DNA of 64,000 bases, taken from the NCBI GenBank assembly GCA_027669155.1, contig JAQEDR010000001.1:62001-126000 (forward strand), written 5' to 3'. The first letter of the stretch is position 1. Every line of letters begins with the position of its first letter. The notes below the pieces were generated by a model. The model saw only the letters and a program-made list of their open reading frames with translations, was not told the DNA's origin and did not search any database. The translations under genes and the position numbers were made by a program. This document shows, piece after piece, positions 24,587-35,584 of this stretch. This stretch comes from Peptoniphilaceae bacterium AM52-5BH (GTDB taxonomy: Bacteria > Bacillota > Clostridia > Tissierellales > Peptoniphilaceae).

Positions 24587-26075
24587 ACTACTTTTAGTTT
24601 TAGTATCGGTTATCGTCTTATCATCGTGTACTAACTCCAAGAGCGATGAATTAAATAATCTAATACAAATGCCTAAACAAGAATCACCTTCAATTACAGG
24701 CACATGGAGGGTGAAGGAGGTAAGGAGCAATAAGAATTCCTCCGAGGATCAAATCCCTAATGTTGACGATTTTTTATATATTGACCAAAATCTTGTTGCT
24801 ATTGGAGATTCATATGCCTTTCCTCCAGTATTTTCATCTAAGTATGTGAATTTGTCAAAATATCTGAAAAATAGAGGTATAGATAATAAGAACATAGATA
24901 AAGACAAAAATTCTGTTATAATCAATGCTTCCCAGGGTCAGTTATTTTCAAAGGATTTTATAAAACAAAGTGATATATCTATGTTTTATATTGTAAATGA
25001 TAGCTTAATCGCCCTAGAGAAAATCTCCAACAAAGTTGATTCAAAGATCTTAAATAGCTACTCCAAAAGGGCTAGCAAGGAAAGGATGACAAATCCAGAA
25101 GGTGAAGAAGTAGCAGAAGATCAGGCAATAACTCTAGGCGTAAGGGAGAGAATTGATGAAGGTAGTGATTATGTGTCTTATAATTACTATACCTATTTGA
25201 TTAGAATTAAGGATGATGTCGATATTTCCTACAAAAAAGCCTACAATATATTTGTAAATGATAAGGACGAATATTGGTCAATCAATGCGAATTGCAATAA
25301 TATTACTAATAATTATGATGAGATTTTAGCTTTCCCTATAAGAATTAAGGATAAAATAGGAGATAATTCAACAAGAAGCGGATATTCCTATAAAGATATC
25401 AATTTGAACATGCGTATAAACTATGTATCTAATGAATTTTTATCAATAGACTATACTAGTCTAATAAATGACAATCCTATTAGAAAATATGCAATTCTAG
25501 AAATGAAGAACCTAAAAGAAGGTAAGTTTCTATCACTTCAAGAATTTACTGGTGAGGAAGACTCGGACTTGATTTTTAGAGAAAGAGTATTGGATGAGGC
25601 TAATTCTAATTTTAAGAATTTTGATGAAAAAAGCATTCCCTTTGATAACACTAACTTTGGTATTGTTAGAAACCAAGGACAACGGATATTTCAATCATCT
25701 ATTTTTACAGGAGATGGAGAAGAATTTGAACAAAACTTTTTCCCAATGGAAATTGCAATAGGCAGTCAAATGCTAAATAAGAAGTCCGGTAAAGATACCA
25801 AAGATTCACTGACAAGAGATCAAGTTAGAAATATTAATGCACAATTTAAAGACTATCACATCTTATCTAATGGGAAGTATATCTTAATACAAACTCCAGA
25901 TGAGATTTTGATTCATAAAATAAAGGATAATTTAATAGATAAAAATCCTATATTTTCTATACCAACAATGAATTCAACTACAATCGTATCTATCGACGAG
26001 CAGTCTGCAAGTTCTGCTGAAAATTTGGAGTCGGCATTTACTAACTACAACGAAATAATAGAAGAGCAACGTTAA
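24570..26075 (+). CDS. Lipoprotein co-encoded with the two-component system
   Basis: A 501-residue protein with a lipoprotein signal peptide: a basic N-terminus, a hydrophobic core and lipobox LSSC with C20 as the lipidated residue. The mature part begins with a beta-rich segment (TGTWRVKEVRS) and is rich in Asn, Asp and Ser, typical of an exported protein. I recognise no domain. ATG24570 has GAGG 7 bases upstream; TTG24564 is an alternative. It overlaps the kinase gene by 17 bases, so a role in signal sensing or as an output is plausible but unproven. Confidence 0.75.
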   Translation: MKKIYRLLLVLVSVIVLSSCTNSKSDELNNLIQMPKQESPSITGTWRVKEVRSNKNSSEDQIPNVDDFLYIDQNLVAIGDSYAFPPVFSSKYVNLSKYLKNRGIDNKNIDKDKNSVIINASQGQLFSKDFIKQSDISMFYIVNDSLIALEKISNKVDSKILNSYSKRASKERMTNPEGEEVAEDQAITLGVRERIDEGSDYVSYNYYTYLIRIKDDVDISYKKAYNIFVNDKDEYWSINANCNNITNNYDEILAFPIRIKDKIGDNSTRSGYSYKDINLNMRINYVSNEFLSIDYTSLINDNPIRKYAILEMKNLKEGKFLSLQEFTGEEDSDLIFRERVLDEANSNFKNFDEKSIPFDNTNFGIVRNQGQRIFQSSIFTGDGEEFEQNFFPMEIAIGSQMLNKKSGKDTKDSLTRDQVRNINAQFKDYHILSNGKYILIQTPDEILIHKIKDNLIDKNPIFSIPTMNSTTIVSIDEQSASSAENLESAFTNYNEIIEEQR

Positions 26076-26080
26076 TTCAC

Positions 26081-26110
26081 TTGACTAAGTCTAAGTTTTT
26101 CTGTTATTAT
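26081..26110 (+). promoter_or_regulatory. Candidate promoter for the rdgB unit
   Basis: TTGACT (26081-26086) and TATTAT (26105-26110) are spaced 18 bases apart, in the short gap after the lipoprotein gene and 17 bases before ATG26127. Confidence 0.6.
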
Positions 26111-26126
26111 TTTATAAGGAGAGTAT

Positions 26127-26705
26127 ATGGAATTACTATTTGCAACTGGAAACAAAGATAAATTAAAAGAAGTTAAGGAAATGCTATCTAATGATTCAAT
26201 TAAAATGCCTATAGACATTGGAATCAGTAATTTTGATGTAGTTGAAGATGGCAATACCTTAGAAGAAAATTCATATAAGAAGGCTAGTGCGCTTTATCAA
26301 TTAACGGGGAGGGCAGTTTTTGCAGATGATACAGGTCTTTTTGTAAAAGCTCTAGATAATAGGCCTGGTGTACACTCACATAGATATGCATCGGCGAATG
26401 CAACCTATGAGGATAATCGTAAGAAGTTACTAGATGAATTGTCTAATAAAGATGATCGTAGTGCCTACTTTGAGACTGTGATTTCATATATTAACTTAAA
26501 GGGAGAAGTCTTTCGTTTTACAGGAAGACTTGACGGCTATATTAGCGAGATAGAAAAGGGTAGCGGAGAGTTCGGCTATGATAAAATCTTCATCCCTGAG
26601 AATTCTCAAAAAAGTCTTGCAGAGATGACGATAGAAGAAAAAAACCAAATATCACATAGGGCAAGAGCCATGGCGAAATTTAAGAAGTTCTTAGGTGAGA
26701 TATGA
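26127..26705 (+). CDS. rdgB: XTP/dITP pyrophosphatase (HAM1/RdgB)
   Basis: A 192-residue house-cleaning enzyme that hydrolyses non-canonical purine triphosphates such as XTP and dITP to monophosphates. Family motifs are FATGNKDKLKEV (N-terminal), FADDTGLFVKAL with the catalytic acidic residues, RPGVHSHRYA, GEFGYDKIF, and the C-terminal SHRARAM. AAGGAG lies 5 bases before ATG26127. It shares an ATGA overlap with the phosphodiesterase gene, a common pairing in Firmicutes. Confidence 0.95.
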   Translation: MELLFATGNKDKLKEVKEMLSNDSIKMPIDIGISNFDVVEDGNTLEENSYKKASALYQLTGRAVFADDTGLFVKALDNRPGVHSHRYASANATYEDNRKKLLDELSNKDDRSAYFETVISYINLKGEVFRFTGRLDGYISEIEKGSGEFGYDKIFIPENSQKSLAEMTIEEKNQISHRARAMAKFKKFLGEI

Positions 26706-27172
26706 AAATTTTAGTAACAAGTGACACTCATGGAATGCATGATGCAATAAGCGATTATATACTTACTCATGATGATATAGACTTATTAATTCATGCTGGT
26801 GATGGCCTAGAAGATGTTGAAAAAATTTACTATGAAACTGGGATATCCTACTATGCTGTGAAGGGAAATAATGATTATTTTATAGAAGAAGATTATGATA
26901 AAGTTATTAACCTTGGGGATAAGAAAATTTTTCTAAGCCATGGTCATAGATATAATATCGATTTTACCTATGAGAACATTTTAGAAAAAGCAAAGAAGGA
27001 ATCTTGTGATATCATTATATTTGGTCACATTCATAAATATGTAAACGAGATAAAGAATGGTATACTTCTTCTAAACCCTGGATCTCCTTACTTAGCTAGA
27101 GATGGATTTTATGGTTTTATTATTTTAGAGATTGATGATAAAATAAAGATTAATAGGATTGAGTTAAACTAA
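26702..27172 (+). CDS. YfcE/MJ0936 family metallophosphoesterase
   Basis: A 156-residue calcineurin-like phosphoesterase. The metal-binding motifs appear in order: SDTHG (7-11), HAGDG, KGNND, SHGH and GHIH. YfcE-type enzymes hydrolyse phosphodiesters in vitro; the natural substrate is uncertain. The gene starts inside the end of rdgB. Confidence 0.92.
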   Translation: MKILVTSDTHGMHDAISDYILTHDDIDLLIHAGDGLEDVEKIYYETGISYYAVKGNNDYFIEEDYDKVINLGDKKIFLSHGHRYNIDFTYENILEKAKKESCDIIIFGHIHKYVNEIKNGILLLNPGSPYLARDGFYGFIILEIDDKIKINRIELN

Positions 27173-27182
27173 GGGAGGATTT

Positions 27183-27587
27183 ATGACCGGATTAATTAAT
27201 TTAGTTTCCCAATACTCATCTAGGCTAGCGATAGTACCTATTGTATCTTTCATTATGGCGGCAATATCTATAGTTATATATTTCATTAATAAAAAAAGGA
27301 TAGTAAAATTCATTCCTTCACTTGCAGTTGGTATACTTGCATTAATAATTGGAATAATTTCTATTACCATTTTTACAAGTAATACAGGCTTAAATATGGC
27401 TTGGATTGCAATATTTTTGGGATCTGCTTCCATAGTAGGTATAATAGTCTGTTTTCTTATAGAACTCGTAGTCGATATAAGAAGTAAAGTTGAATTACTA
27501 GAATCTAACGATAATAATAACTCATCTAAAGAAAGAGTAGCCAAGAAGAGAAATTTTAGGAAAAAATCAGATAATAAGGAAAAATAG
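27183..27587 (+). CDS. Small membrane protein, unknown function
   Basis: A 134-residue protein with three hydrophobic segments (about 14-34, 44-65 and 72-95) and a basic, disordered C-terminal tail rich in Lys, Asn and Arg. No family is recognised. GGGAGG precedes the ATG. It lies between the phosphoesterase and a HAD phosphatase with very short gaps, so it is probably co-transcribed. Confidence 0.65.
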   Translation: MTGLINLVSQYSSRLAIVPIVSFIMAAISIVIYFINKKRIVKFIPSLAVGILALIIGIISITIFTSNTGLNMAWIAIFLGSASIVGIIVCFLIELVVDIRSKVELLESNDNNNSSKERVAKKRNFRKKSDNKEK

Positions 27588-27588
27588 A

Positions 27589-28332
27589 ATGAATAAAATA
27601 ACGGCAGCGTTTTTTGATATTGATGGAACACTATTTAGAAATTCTCTTCTAATTGAGCACTTTATAAAGCTTACAGAAGATGGAATTCTTCCAAAAGAGA
27701 TTTGGACTAATGAGATAGGTCCCTTATATGAAAAATATCAAAATAGGCTCGGCGCCTACGAAGATTATCTAGATAGGGCAGCCTTAGTTTATCAAAAAAG
27801 TATGATAGGGCTTGAAAGGGATATTATAGAAAAGTATTCAAAGCTAGTCATTGAAGAAAATAAAAATAAAGTTTATTTAGTTACGAGAAAGGCTGTCGAA
27901 AAGCACAAGATGAGGGGCGATTTAATATTTTTTATTTCTGGTTCCCCAAATTTTCTGGTAGATCATTTTGCTAATTTCTATGGAGCGACAGAATCTATAT
28001 CGACCGACTATGTTTTTGATGAAAATAATAAATTTTCTGGTAAAGTAATACCTATGCGGGATGGTAATAGTAAACTATCCGCTATTAAAGATTTGGATCA
28101 TAGATATGAAATAGATTTAAAAAACTCTTTTTCTTATGGTGATACTAATGGGGACATAACCATGTTTGAAATGGTGGGCAATCCTCATGCAATAAATCCG
28201 AGTTTTGAGCTTATTAATAAGCTATTGTCTAGAGATGATCTTAGAGAAAAAGCAGTAATTAATATAGAAAGAAAAGATGTGAACTACAATTTTCGACTAA
28301 AAGATATGGTCGTAGAATTTAAAAAGTTTTAA
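27589..28332 (+). CDS. HAD-IB family phosphatase
   Basis: A 247-residue haloacid dehalogenase phosphatase. Motif I is FFDIDGTLF (nucleophile D10, D12), motif II is FFISGSP, and motifs III/IV are represented by the Lys of the RDGNSK region and SYGDTNGDITMF. The helical cap lies between motifs I and II. This resembles the SerB-like HAD-IB group (TIGR01490); the substrate may be phosphoserine or another small phosphate ester. A 181-base gap follows. Confidence 0.85.
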   Translation: MNKITAAFFDIDGTLFRNSLLIEHFIKLTEDGILPKEIWTNEIGPLYEKYQNRLGAYEDYLDRAALVYQKSMIGLERDIIEKYSKLVIEENKNKVYLVTRKAVEKHKMRGDLIFFISGSPNFLVDHFANFYGATESISTDYVFDENNKFSGKVIPMRDGNSKLSAIKDLDHRYEIDLKNSFSYGDTNGDITMFEMVGNPHAINPSFELINKLLSRDDLREKAVINIERKDVNYNFRLKDMVVEFKKF

Positions 28333-28371
28333 GATTTTGATGAATATTATTTTATTATAAAATTGATTCTG

Positions 28372-28440
28372 GCTAAATTTAAAGAAAAATATACAAAGAT
28401 AAATTTTTCATGAATATTATTTCTTTTATTTAGCTATTTT
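28372..28440 (+). repeat. Long imperfect inverted repeat with T-rich end
   Basis: GCTAAAT (28372-28378) plus AAAGAAA (28381-28387) pairs with TTTCTTT (28420-28426) plus ATTTAGC (28428-28434), giving 14 pairs with a small asymmetric bulge and a loop of about 32 bases. TATTTTTG follows. TGAATATTATTT also occurs twice (28341-28352 and 28411-28422). It may terminate the HAD transcript, but AT content is high and chance pairing is possible. Confidence 0.35.
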
Positions 28441-28513
28441 TGTTCTCTGATTGAAAAATTTATGATTTTTGTGTCTGATTTTATGGTAAAATAGTATAAG
28501 AGGTAAGGAAGTA

Positions 28514-29227
28514 ATGAAGGCAGATTTAAGCGAAAGATATCCAATAATTGAAAAACTTGAATATAATTTTTTGATAAATGAAGATATATACTCATTGAAT
28601 ACGCTTATGTCTTTATTACATGATAAAAACTTTGTTTATTTTTCCAAAAATAGTTTTTATGTTAAAGATTATGTTCTGAAGAACCTTAAAAAATATTTTT
28701 GGAACCTAAGAGATATCGATCAGGTTATTGATTCCTTAGATAGGTTGATTGGACAAGATATTTATAGATATGAATATATTATTTCTATAAAAGCCCAATA
28801 TAGAGCTTTTAGGGATAAGAAGGCAGTTGATCAATTGGAGTATAAGTTGATTAATGATTTGGGTGTGAATTATTTAATTGAAAGTACAAACTTTCACTAC
28901 AATAGATTTGATCCTGTAATTATCGAAATTTCTGATAATTTCAAGAGTAATATTTATAATAATAAGGGATTAGTCAAAGAACTTAATAAAGACATAAAAG
29001 TTTACGCTGATATGTTGATTAGGGATAAAATCTATAATATAGATACAACAACCCATAAGCAGCTAAGTTTTGACACTGATTCTATTTATACGGAAGACAT
29101 AACAAGCCAACAATCGAAGAAAATGTACGAAAAAACTCTAACTTACTTGTATAAATCAATTGTAGATACCTATGCAGAGTATTACTTTAGAGGGCTAATT
29201 AGAGAGGTGTTTAAGAGATATCAATAG
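28514..29227 (+). CDS. Hypothetical protein (237 residues)
   Basis: I do not recognise a family. It is a soluble protein rich in Asp, Lys, Tyr and Ile, with predicted alternating helices and no signal peptide, membrane segment or metal motif. AAGGAAG lies 5 bases before ATG28514, behind a 181-base gap containing AT-rich promoter-like sequence. A short terminator begins at its stop codon, followed immediately by ruvC. Length, codon use and a good ribosome binding site support it as a real gene. Confidence 0.65.
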   Translation: MKADLSERYPIIEKLEYNFLINEDIYSLNTLMSLLHDKNFVYFSKNSFYVKDYVLKNLKKYFWNLRDIDQVIDSLDRLIGQDIYRYEYIISIKAQYRAFRDKKAVDQLEYKLINDLGVNYLIESTNFHYNRFDPVIIEISDNFKSNIYNNKGLVKELNKDIKVYADMLIRDKIYNIDTTTHKQLSFDTDSIYTEDITSQQSKKMYEKTLTYLYKSIVDTYAEYYFRGLIREVFKRYQ

Positions 29228-29249
29228 GGCATATAGCCCTTTTTATTTT
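29226..29249 (+). terminator. Short intrinsic terminator before ruvC
   Basis: AGGGC (29226-29230) pairs with GCCCT (29236-29240) around a 5-base loop and runs into TTTTTATTTT. It overlaps the last base of the preceding stop codon. Confidence 0.65.
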
Positions 29250-29256
29250 GATGATT

Positions 29257-29751
29257 ATGAGAATATTAGGGATAGATCCAGGTATTGCCATTATGGGATA
29301 CGGAGTGATTGAATTTAAAGAAAATAAGATTAAAGTATTAGAAAATGGTGTTGTAACAACTTCATCTAAGACTAAGACAGGGAAAAGATTGGAACTTTTG
29401 TATGATAATTTGCATGAAATTATCGAAGAGTTCAAACCGGATGAGTTCGCAATTGAAGAGTTGTTTTTTAATTCGAATGTAAAGACTGCTATCATAGTTG
29501 GTCATGCGAGAGGAATTCAGGTTCTTTGCGCTCAGCAAAAGGGGCTTCCTATTTATGAATACACACCCTTACAGATAAAGCAAGCCATAACAGGTTATGG
29601 AAGGGCTAGCAAAAGTCAGATGCAACTTACTATTACCCAATTATTAAATTTAAAAGCAATCCCCAAACCGGATGATGCTGCAGATGCTTTATCTGTTGCC
29701 CTATGTCACGCACTAAGTCAGAGATTTAAAGAAAGATACAGGTTAAATTAA
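29257..29751 (+). CDS. ruvC: Holliday junction resolvase RuvC
   Basis: A 165-residue endonuclease that cuts Holliday junctions. The family start MRILGIDPG gives catalytic D7; the other acidic residues are in AIEELFF (E67/E68) and KPDDAADA (D140/D143). ATG29257 is preferred on family grounds; ATG29251 is in frame. Neither has a Shine-Dalgarno site, because the gene begins right after a terminator T tract. It forms ruvC-ruvA-ruvB with a one-base overlap to ruvA. Confidence 0.93.
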   Translation: MRILGIDPGIAIMGYGVIEFKENKIKVLENGVVTTSSKTKTGKRLELLYDNLHEIIEEFKPDEFAIEELFFNSNVKTAIIVGHARGIQVLCAQQKGLPIYEYTPLQIKQAITGYGRASKSQMQLTITQLLNLKAIPKPDDAADALSVALCHALSQRFKERYRLN

Positions 29752-30338
29752 TGATTTCATATATTATAGGTCATATAAGATCGATCAATGAGGATAGTTT
29801 TATTATTGAGAACAACAACATGGGTTATTTGATATTTTCTTCATTAACTACCTTAGCTAACATAGAGATAAATAATGAATATAAGATTTATACTTCTATG
29901 CAAGTTAGAGAAGATGATATTTCCCTCTTTGGATTTTTTACAAAAGATGAGCTAGAGATGTTTACACTCTTAACATCTGTTTCCACGATCGGACCAAAGA
30001 TTGCAATGGGAATTCTATCATCTATTTCTGTTAATGAAATAAAAACTGCAATACTTAATAACGATATCGATATACTAACGGTTGCTAAAGGAATAGGGAA
30101 AAAATCCGCATCAAGGATTATCCTTGAGCTTGTTGATAAGGTCAAGAAGATGGAATTCCTACCTGTAGAAAACATAAAAGTAGGCAATAAGGAAAACGAT
30201 GAAATAGATGTCGCTAGAGAAGCTCTCTTAAATCTTGGTTATGAGAAAAATGACGTCGAAAAAGTCTTGTTTGATCTTAAAGATACAGATTTAAGCCTCG
30301 AAGGGATCGTCAAAGAAAGTCTTAAGAGATTGATATAG
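29751..30338 (+). CDS. ruvA: Holliday junction branch migration protein RuvA
   Basis: A 195-residue junction-binding subunit. The N-terminal OB fold starts MISYIIGHI, the central helix-hairpin-helix pair includes VSTIGPKIAMGILS and KGIGKKSASRIILEL, and the C-terminal domain III (about 148-195) contacts RuvB. It partners RuvB and RuvC, encoded on either side. Confidence 0.95.
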   Translation: MISYIIGHIRSINEDSFIIENNNMGYLIFSSLTTLANIEINNEYKIYTSMQVREDDISLFGFFTKDELEMFTLLTSVSTIGPKIAMGILSSISVNEIKTAILNNDIDILTVAKGIGKKSASRIILELVDKVKKMEFLPVENIKVGNKENDEIDVAREALLNLGYEKNDVEKVLFDLKDTDLSLEGIVKESLKRLI

Positions 30339-30346
30339 GTGATTAA

Positions 30347-31354
30347 ATGTATGATGAAAATGAAAGAATAGTTGGAAGCAACGAACAAATAGAAGATCTA
30401 CAAGCAGAAAGTAGTATTAGACCAAGATGGCTCAAAGATTATATTGGTCAAGACAAGGTTAAAGAAAAACTAGATATCTTTATAAAATCATCTCTATCAA
30501 GGAATGAGCCCCTAGACCACGTCCTATTACAAGGACCACCAGGCTTAGGTAAGACAACACTTTCTACAATAATTGCCAATGAATTGGGTGTTAATTTAAG
30601 AGTAACAAGTGGGCCGGCTATAGAAAGACCCTCAGACCTTGCAAGTATTCTTACAAATTTGGGCGAAGGAGATGTCCTTTTTATAGATGAAATTCATAGA
30701 ATTAATAGATCAGTGGAAGAAATATTATATTCAGCCATGGAAGATTTTGTTCTAGATATTATTGTAGGAAAAGGTCCAAATGCCCAATCAATCAGGATTG
30801 ATCTTGCTAAATTCACCTTAATAGGAGCTACAACAAGAGCAGGAATGCTTTCGGCTCCACTAAGAGATAGGTTTGGAGTTCTTTTAGCCCTTAATCTGTA
30901 CGATACAAAAGATTTAACTACTATAGTTCAAAGGTCAGCGCAAATTCTTGATATCCCAATAGATGACAGAGGAGCACTAGAAATTGCAAGAAGATCTAGG
31001 GGTACACCTAGAATAGCCAATAGGCTTCTTAAAAGAGTTAGAGACTTTGCAATAGTAAAGGCTGATGAGAAAATTGACTTTGAAACTAGTAAAAGGGGAC
31101 TTGAGCTATTAGAAATTGATCCTATGGGCCTCGATACTATGGATAAGAAAATAATAATGACAATGTATGATAATTTTGGCGGTGGTCCAGTTGGAGTAGA
31201 TACTATTGCTGCCTCCACTGGGATAGAAAACGTCACAATTGAAGATGTATACGAACCATATTTGTTACAAATTGGCTTTATATCTAGGACTCCAAGAGGA
31301 AGAGTCTTAACTAGAAAAGCCTACGAGCATTATGGACTTAAGATAGAGGAGTAA
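30347..31354 (+). CDS. ruvB: Holliday junction DNA helicase RuvB
   Basis: A 335-residue AAA+ motor for branch migration. Walker A is GPPGLGKT (63-70), Walker B is FIDEIH (D114, E115), and sensor 1 is GATTRAG followed by the arginine-finger region RDRFG. The C-terminal winged helix contains [20 protein letters not shown] precedes ATG30347. Confidence 0.97.
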   Translation: MYDENERIVGSNEQIEDLQAESSIRPRWLKDYIGQDKVKEKLDIFIKSSLSRNEPLDHVLLQGPPGLGKTTLSTIIANELGVNLRVTSGPAIERPSDLASILTNLGEGDVLFIDEIHRINRSVEEILYSAMEDFVLDIIVGKGPNAQSIRIDLAKFTLIGATTRAGMLSAPLRDRFGVLLALNLYDTKDLTTIVQRSAQILDIPIDDRGALEIARRSRGTPRIANRLLKRVRDFAIVKADEKIDFETSKRGLELLEIDPMGLDTMDKKIIMTMYDNFGGGPVGVDTIAASTGIENVTIEDVYEPYLLQIGFISRTPRGRVLTRKAYEHYGLKIEE

Positions 31355-31355
31355 A

Positions 31356-33504
<2,149 letters not shown>

Positions 33505-33505
<1 letters not shown>

Positions 33506-33774
33506 TGAAGATAGAATACTTAATACTCATAATATTAATCGCTTATTTTTATAAAATAAGCATAAAAGATACGATTTCTGAATCGAAGAACAGAAAGTTT
33601 GTAGAAGAAAATCTCAAACTAGGATCATATGTTATTAGCTCATCCGGCATTATCGGAGAAGTTATAGATATGGATGATTTGTCTGTAATAATAGTAAGTG
33701 GAAATAGAGAAAATAGATCATATATTAGAATAGAAAAAGATTCAATCAAAAAGATAATTGACAGACTGGATTAA
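33505..33774 (+). CDS. yajC: Preprotein translocase accessory subunit YajC
   Basis: An 89-residue protein with one N-terminal membrane segment (about 3-18) and the YajC core GSYVISSSGIIGEVIDMDD. YajC associates with SecDF and YidC; secDF is not in this window. ATG33505 overlaps the tgt stop codon. A terminator follows. Confidence 0.87.
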
Positions 33775-33778
33775 GAGG

Positions 33779-33800
33779 GAGGCTTAGGCCTCTTTTCTTT
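33779..33800 (+). terminator. Intrinsic terminator after yajC
   Basis: GAGGC (33779-33783) pairs with GCCTC (33788-33792) around loop TTAG, followed by TTTTCTTT. Confidence 0.8.
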
Positions 33801-33849
33801 ATAAGACTGATTAAAGAAGTATAGTTTATATAATTAGAAAGGAAGGGCT

Positions 33850-35580
33850 ATGGCTAATTGGTATATATATAATAAAAAAGAAAACTATATTAATAACTTA
33901 AAAAATAAAGATATAACGAAGTTAGAAGCCCTTATCTTGGCTAATAGAGATATAGTAGATCCATCTGTCGTTGATATGTTTATTAATCCAACTTTGGATA
34001 AACTTCATGATCCCTTTATGCTAAAGGATATGGATAAGGCTATTGACCATATTATAGAAACTATACAAAATAATGGGGAAATTCGAATTTTTGGCGACTA
34101 TGACCAAGATGGTATTGCCTCGGTAATGACTCTTTTAGATGGGCTATTATTTTACTATGATAATATAAGTTATGACATACCCCATAGGGTAGAAGATGGT
34201 TATGGTATATCGGATAATATGAGCGAAAAGGCCATAGCTGATAAGGTTAGCCTGGTTATAACTTGTGATAACGGAATCACAGGCTTTGATCAAGTTAATA
34301 AACTTAAAGAGAATAACATCAAAGTAATTGTCACTGACCACCATCAGATAGAAAAGGAAGATAATGACGGTTGGGTAAATCAAATTCTACCAGACGCCGA
34401 TTGTGTAATTAATCCTCATAGGCTTGATAGTAGCTATCCCTTCAAGGATTTGTGTGGAGCAGGCGTTGCTTTTAAGCTAATGCAGGCTCTTTATATGAAA
34501 CTTGATGGGGATTCTGAGTATCTTTTTTCACTTTTAGAATATGTAGCTATGGGAACGGTTTGCGATATTGTTTCCTTAACTGATGAAAATAGAATTTTCG
34601 TTATCGAAGGATTGAAGAGGCTTAATTCAACTGAAAAATATGCAATCAAAGCCCTTCTAGAAGAAGCAGGATGGAAGAAAGAAATTAGTGAATACACCTT
34701 AGGCTTTATTATAGGACCTTTGATGAATGCAACAGGAAGACTAAGTACTGCAAAGCTTGCTATAGAACTTTTAATGGAAGAGGATATAGACAAAATTCAT
34801 GAATCGGCAAGGAAGCTTGTAGAGCTCAATAATAAAAGAAAATCTCTTACTGAAGAAGGGATAAGTAAATGTGTTAAGATTGCAGAAGATAATTCTTATG
34901 ATAATAATGACGTTATTGTTATTTATGAGCCTTCTATTGATGAAAGTATCTGTGGGATAGTTGCAGGCAGGATTAAGGAAAAATATTATAGGCCTACTAT
35001 TATTTTTACCAATTCAGCAAAAGAAGGGATTCTTAAAGGTTCTGGTAGGTCTATAGAAACATATAACATGCATGATTCGATTGTTCCTTTTGATGATAAA
35101 TTAGAATCATTTGGAGGCCATCCCATGGCGTGCGGCTTATCGATTAAGATTGATATCTTGGATGAGTTTAGAGACTTTTTGAATGATAGTTCAAATCTTA
35201 GCAAAAAAGATTTGGAAGAGGTCATTAATATTGATACTCAAATAAAACTATCTAATCTTTCATTAGAGTTTGCAGAAAGCCTAGAAAAGCTTAGACCCTT
35301 TGGTAAGGATAATCCAAGACCTATTTTTGCTAACAAGGGCGTAGATATAGCCGACGTCGAAATGATAGGCAAAGATAAAAGGACCATGAGGATGAAATTA
35401 TTCCAAAATGGAAACTATTATAATGCTATTAAGTTCAACGCCCTTGATGATTATGAATATTTGTCTTTAAAGTTTGATGGGAATATTAAGGGTAACAAAA
35501 TTGATATAGTTTATTATCCTGATGTAAATGAGTTCAGAGGCAATAGGACTTTACAAATAAAATTGATTGATATAAGGTGA
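33850..35580 (+). CDS. recJ: Single-stranded-DNA-specific exonuclease RecJ
   Basis: A 576-residue 5'-3' exonuclease. The DHH phosphoesterase domain has FGDYDQDG (81-88), TDHHQ with D163, H164 and H165, and NPHR before CGAGVAFKL. ATGRLSTA precedes the DHHA1 part with GGHPMACGLS, and a C-terminal OB-like region follows. The length is close to the E. coli enzyme. GGAAGGG precedes ATG33850, and TATAAT at 33829-33834 with a poor -35 may start transcription. It begins a long run of tightly packed genes through gpsA. Confidence 0.94.
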   Translation: MANWYIYNKKENYINNLKNKDITKLEALILANRDIVDPSVVDMFINPTLDKLHDPFMLKDMDKAIDHIIETIQNNGEIRIFGDYDQDGIASVMTLLDGLLFYYDNISYDIPHRVEDGYGISDNMSEKAIADKVSLVITCDNGITGFDQVNKLKENNIKVIVTDHHQIEKEDNDGWVNQILPDADCVINPHRLDSSYPFKDLCGAGVAFKLMQALYMKLDGDSEYLFSLLEYVAMGTVCDIVSLTDENRIFVIEGLKRLNSTEKYAIKALLEEAGWKKEISEYTLGFIIGPLMNATGRLSTAKLAIELLMEEDIDKIHESARKLVELNNKRKSLTEEGISKCVKIAEDNSYDNNDVIVIYEPSIDESICGIVAGRIKEKYYRPTIIFTNSAKEGILKGSGRSIETYNMHDSIVPFDDKLESFGGHPMACGLSIKIDILDEFRDFLNDSSNLSKKDLEEVINIDTQIKLSNLSLEFAESLEKLRPFGKDNPRPIFANKGVDIADVEMIGKDKRTMRMKLFQNGNYYNAIKFNALDDYEYLSLKFDGNIKGNKIDIVYYPDVNEFRGNRTLQIKLIDIR

Positions 35581-35584
35581 TGAT

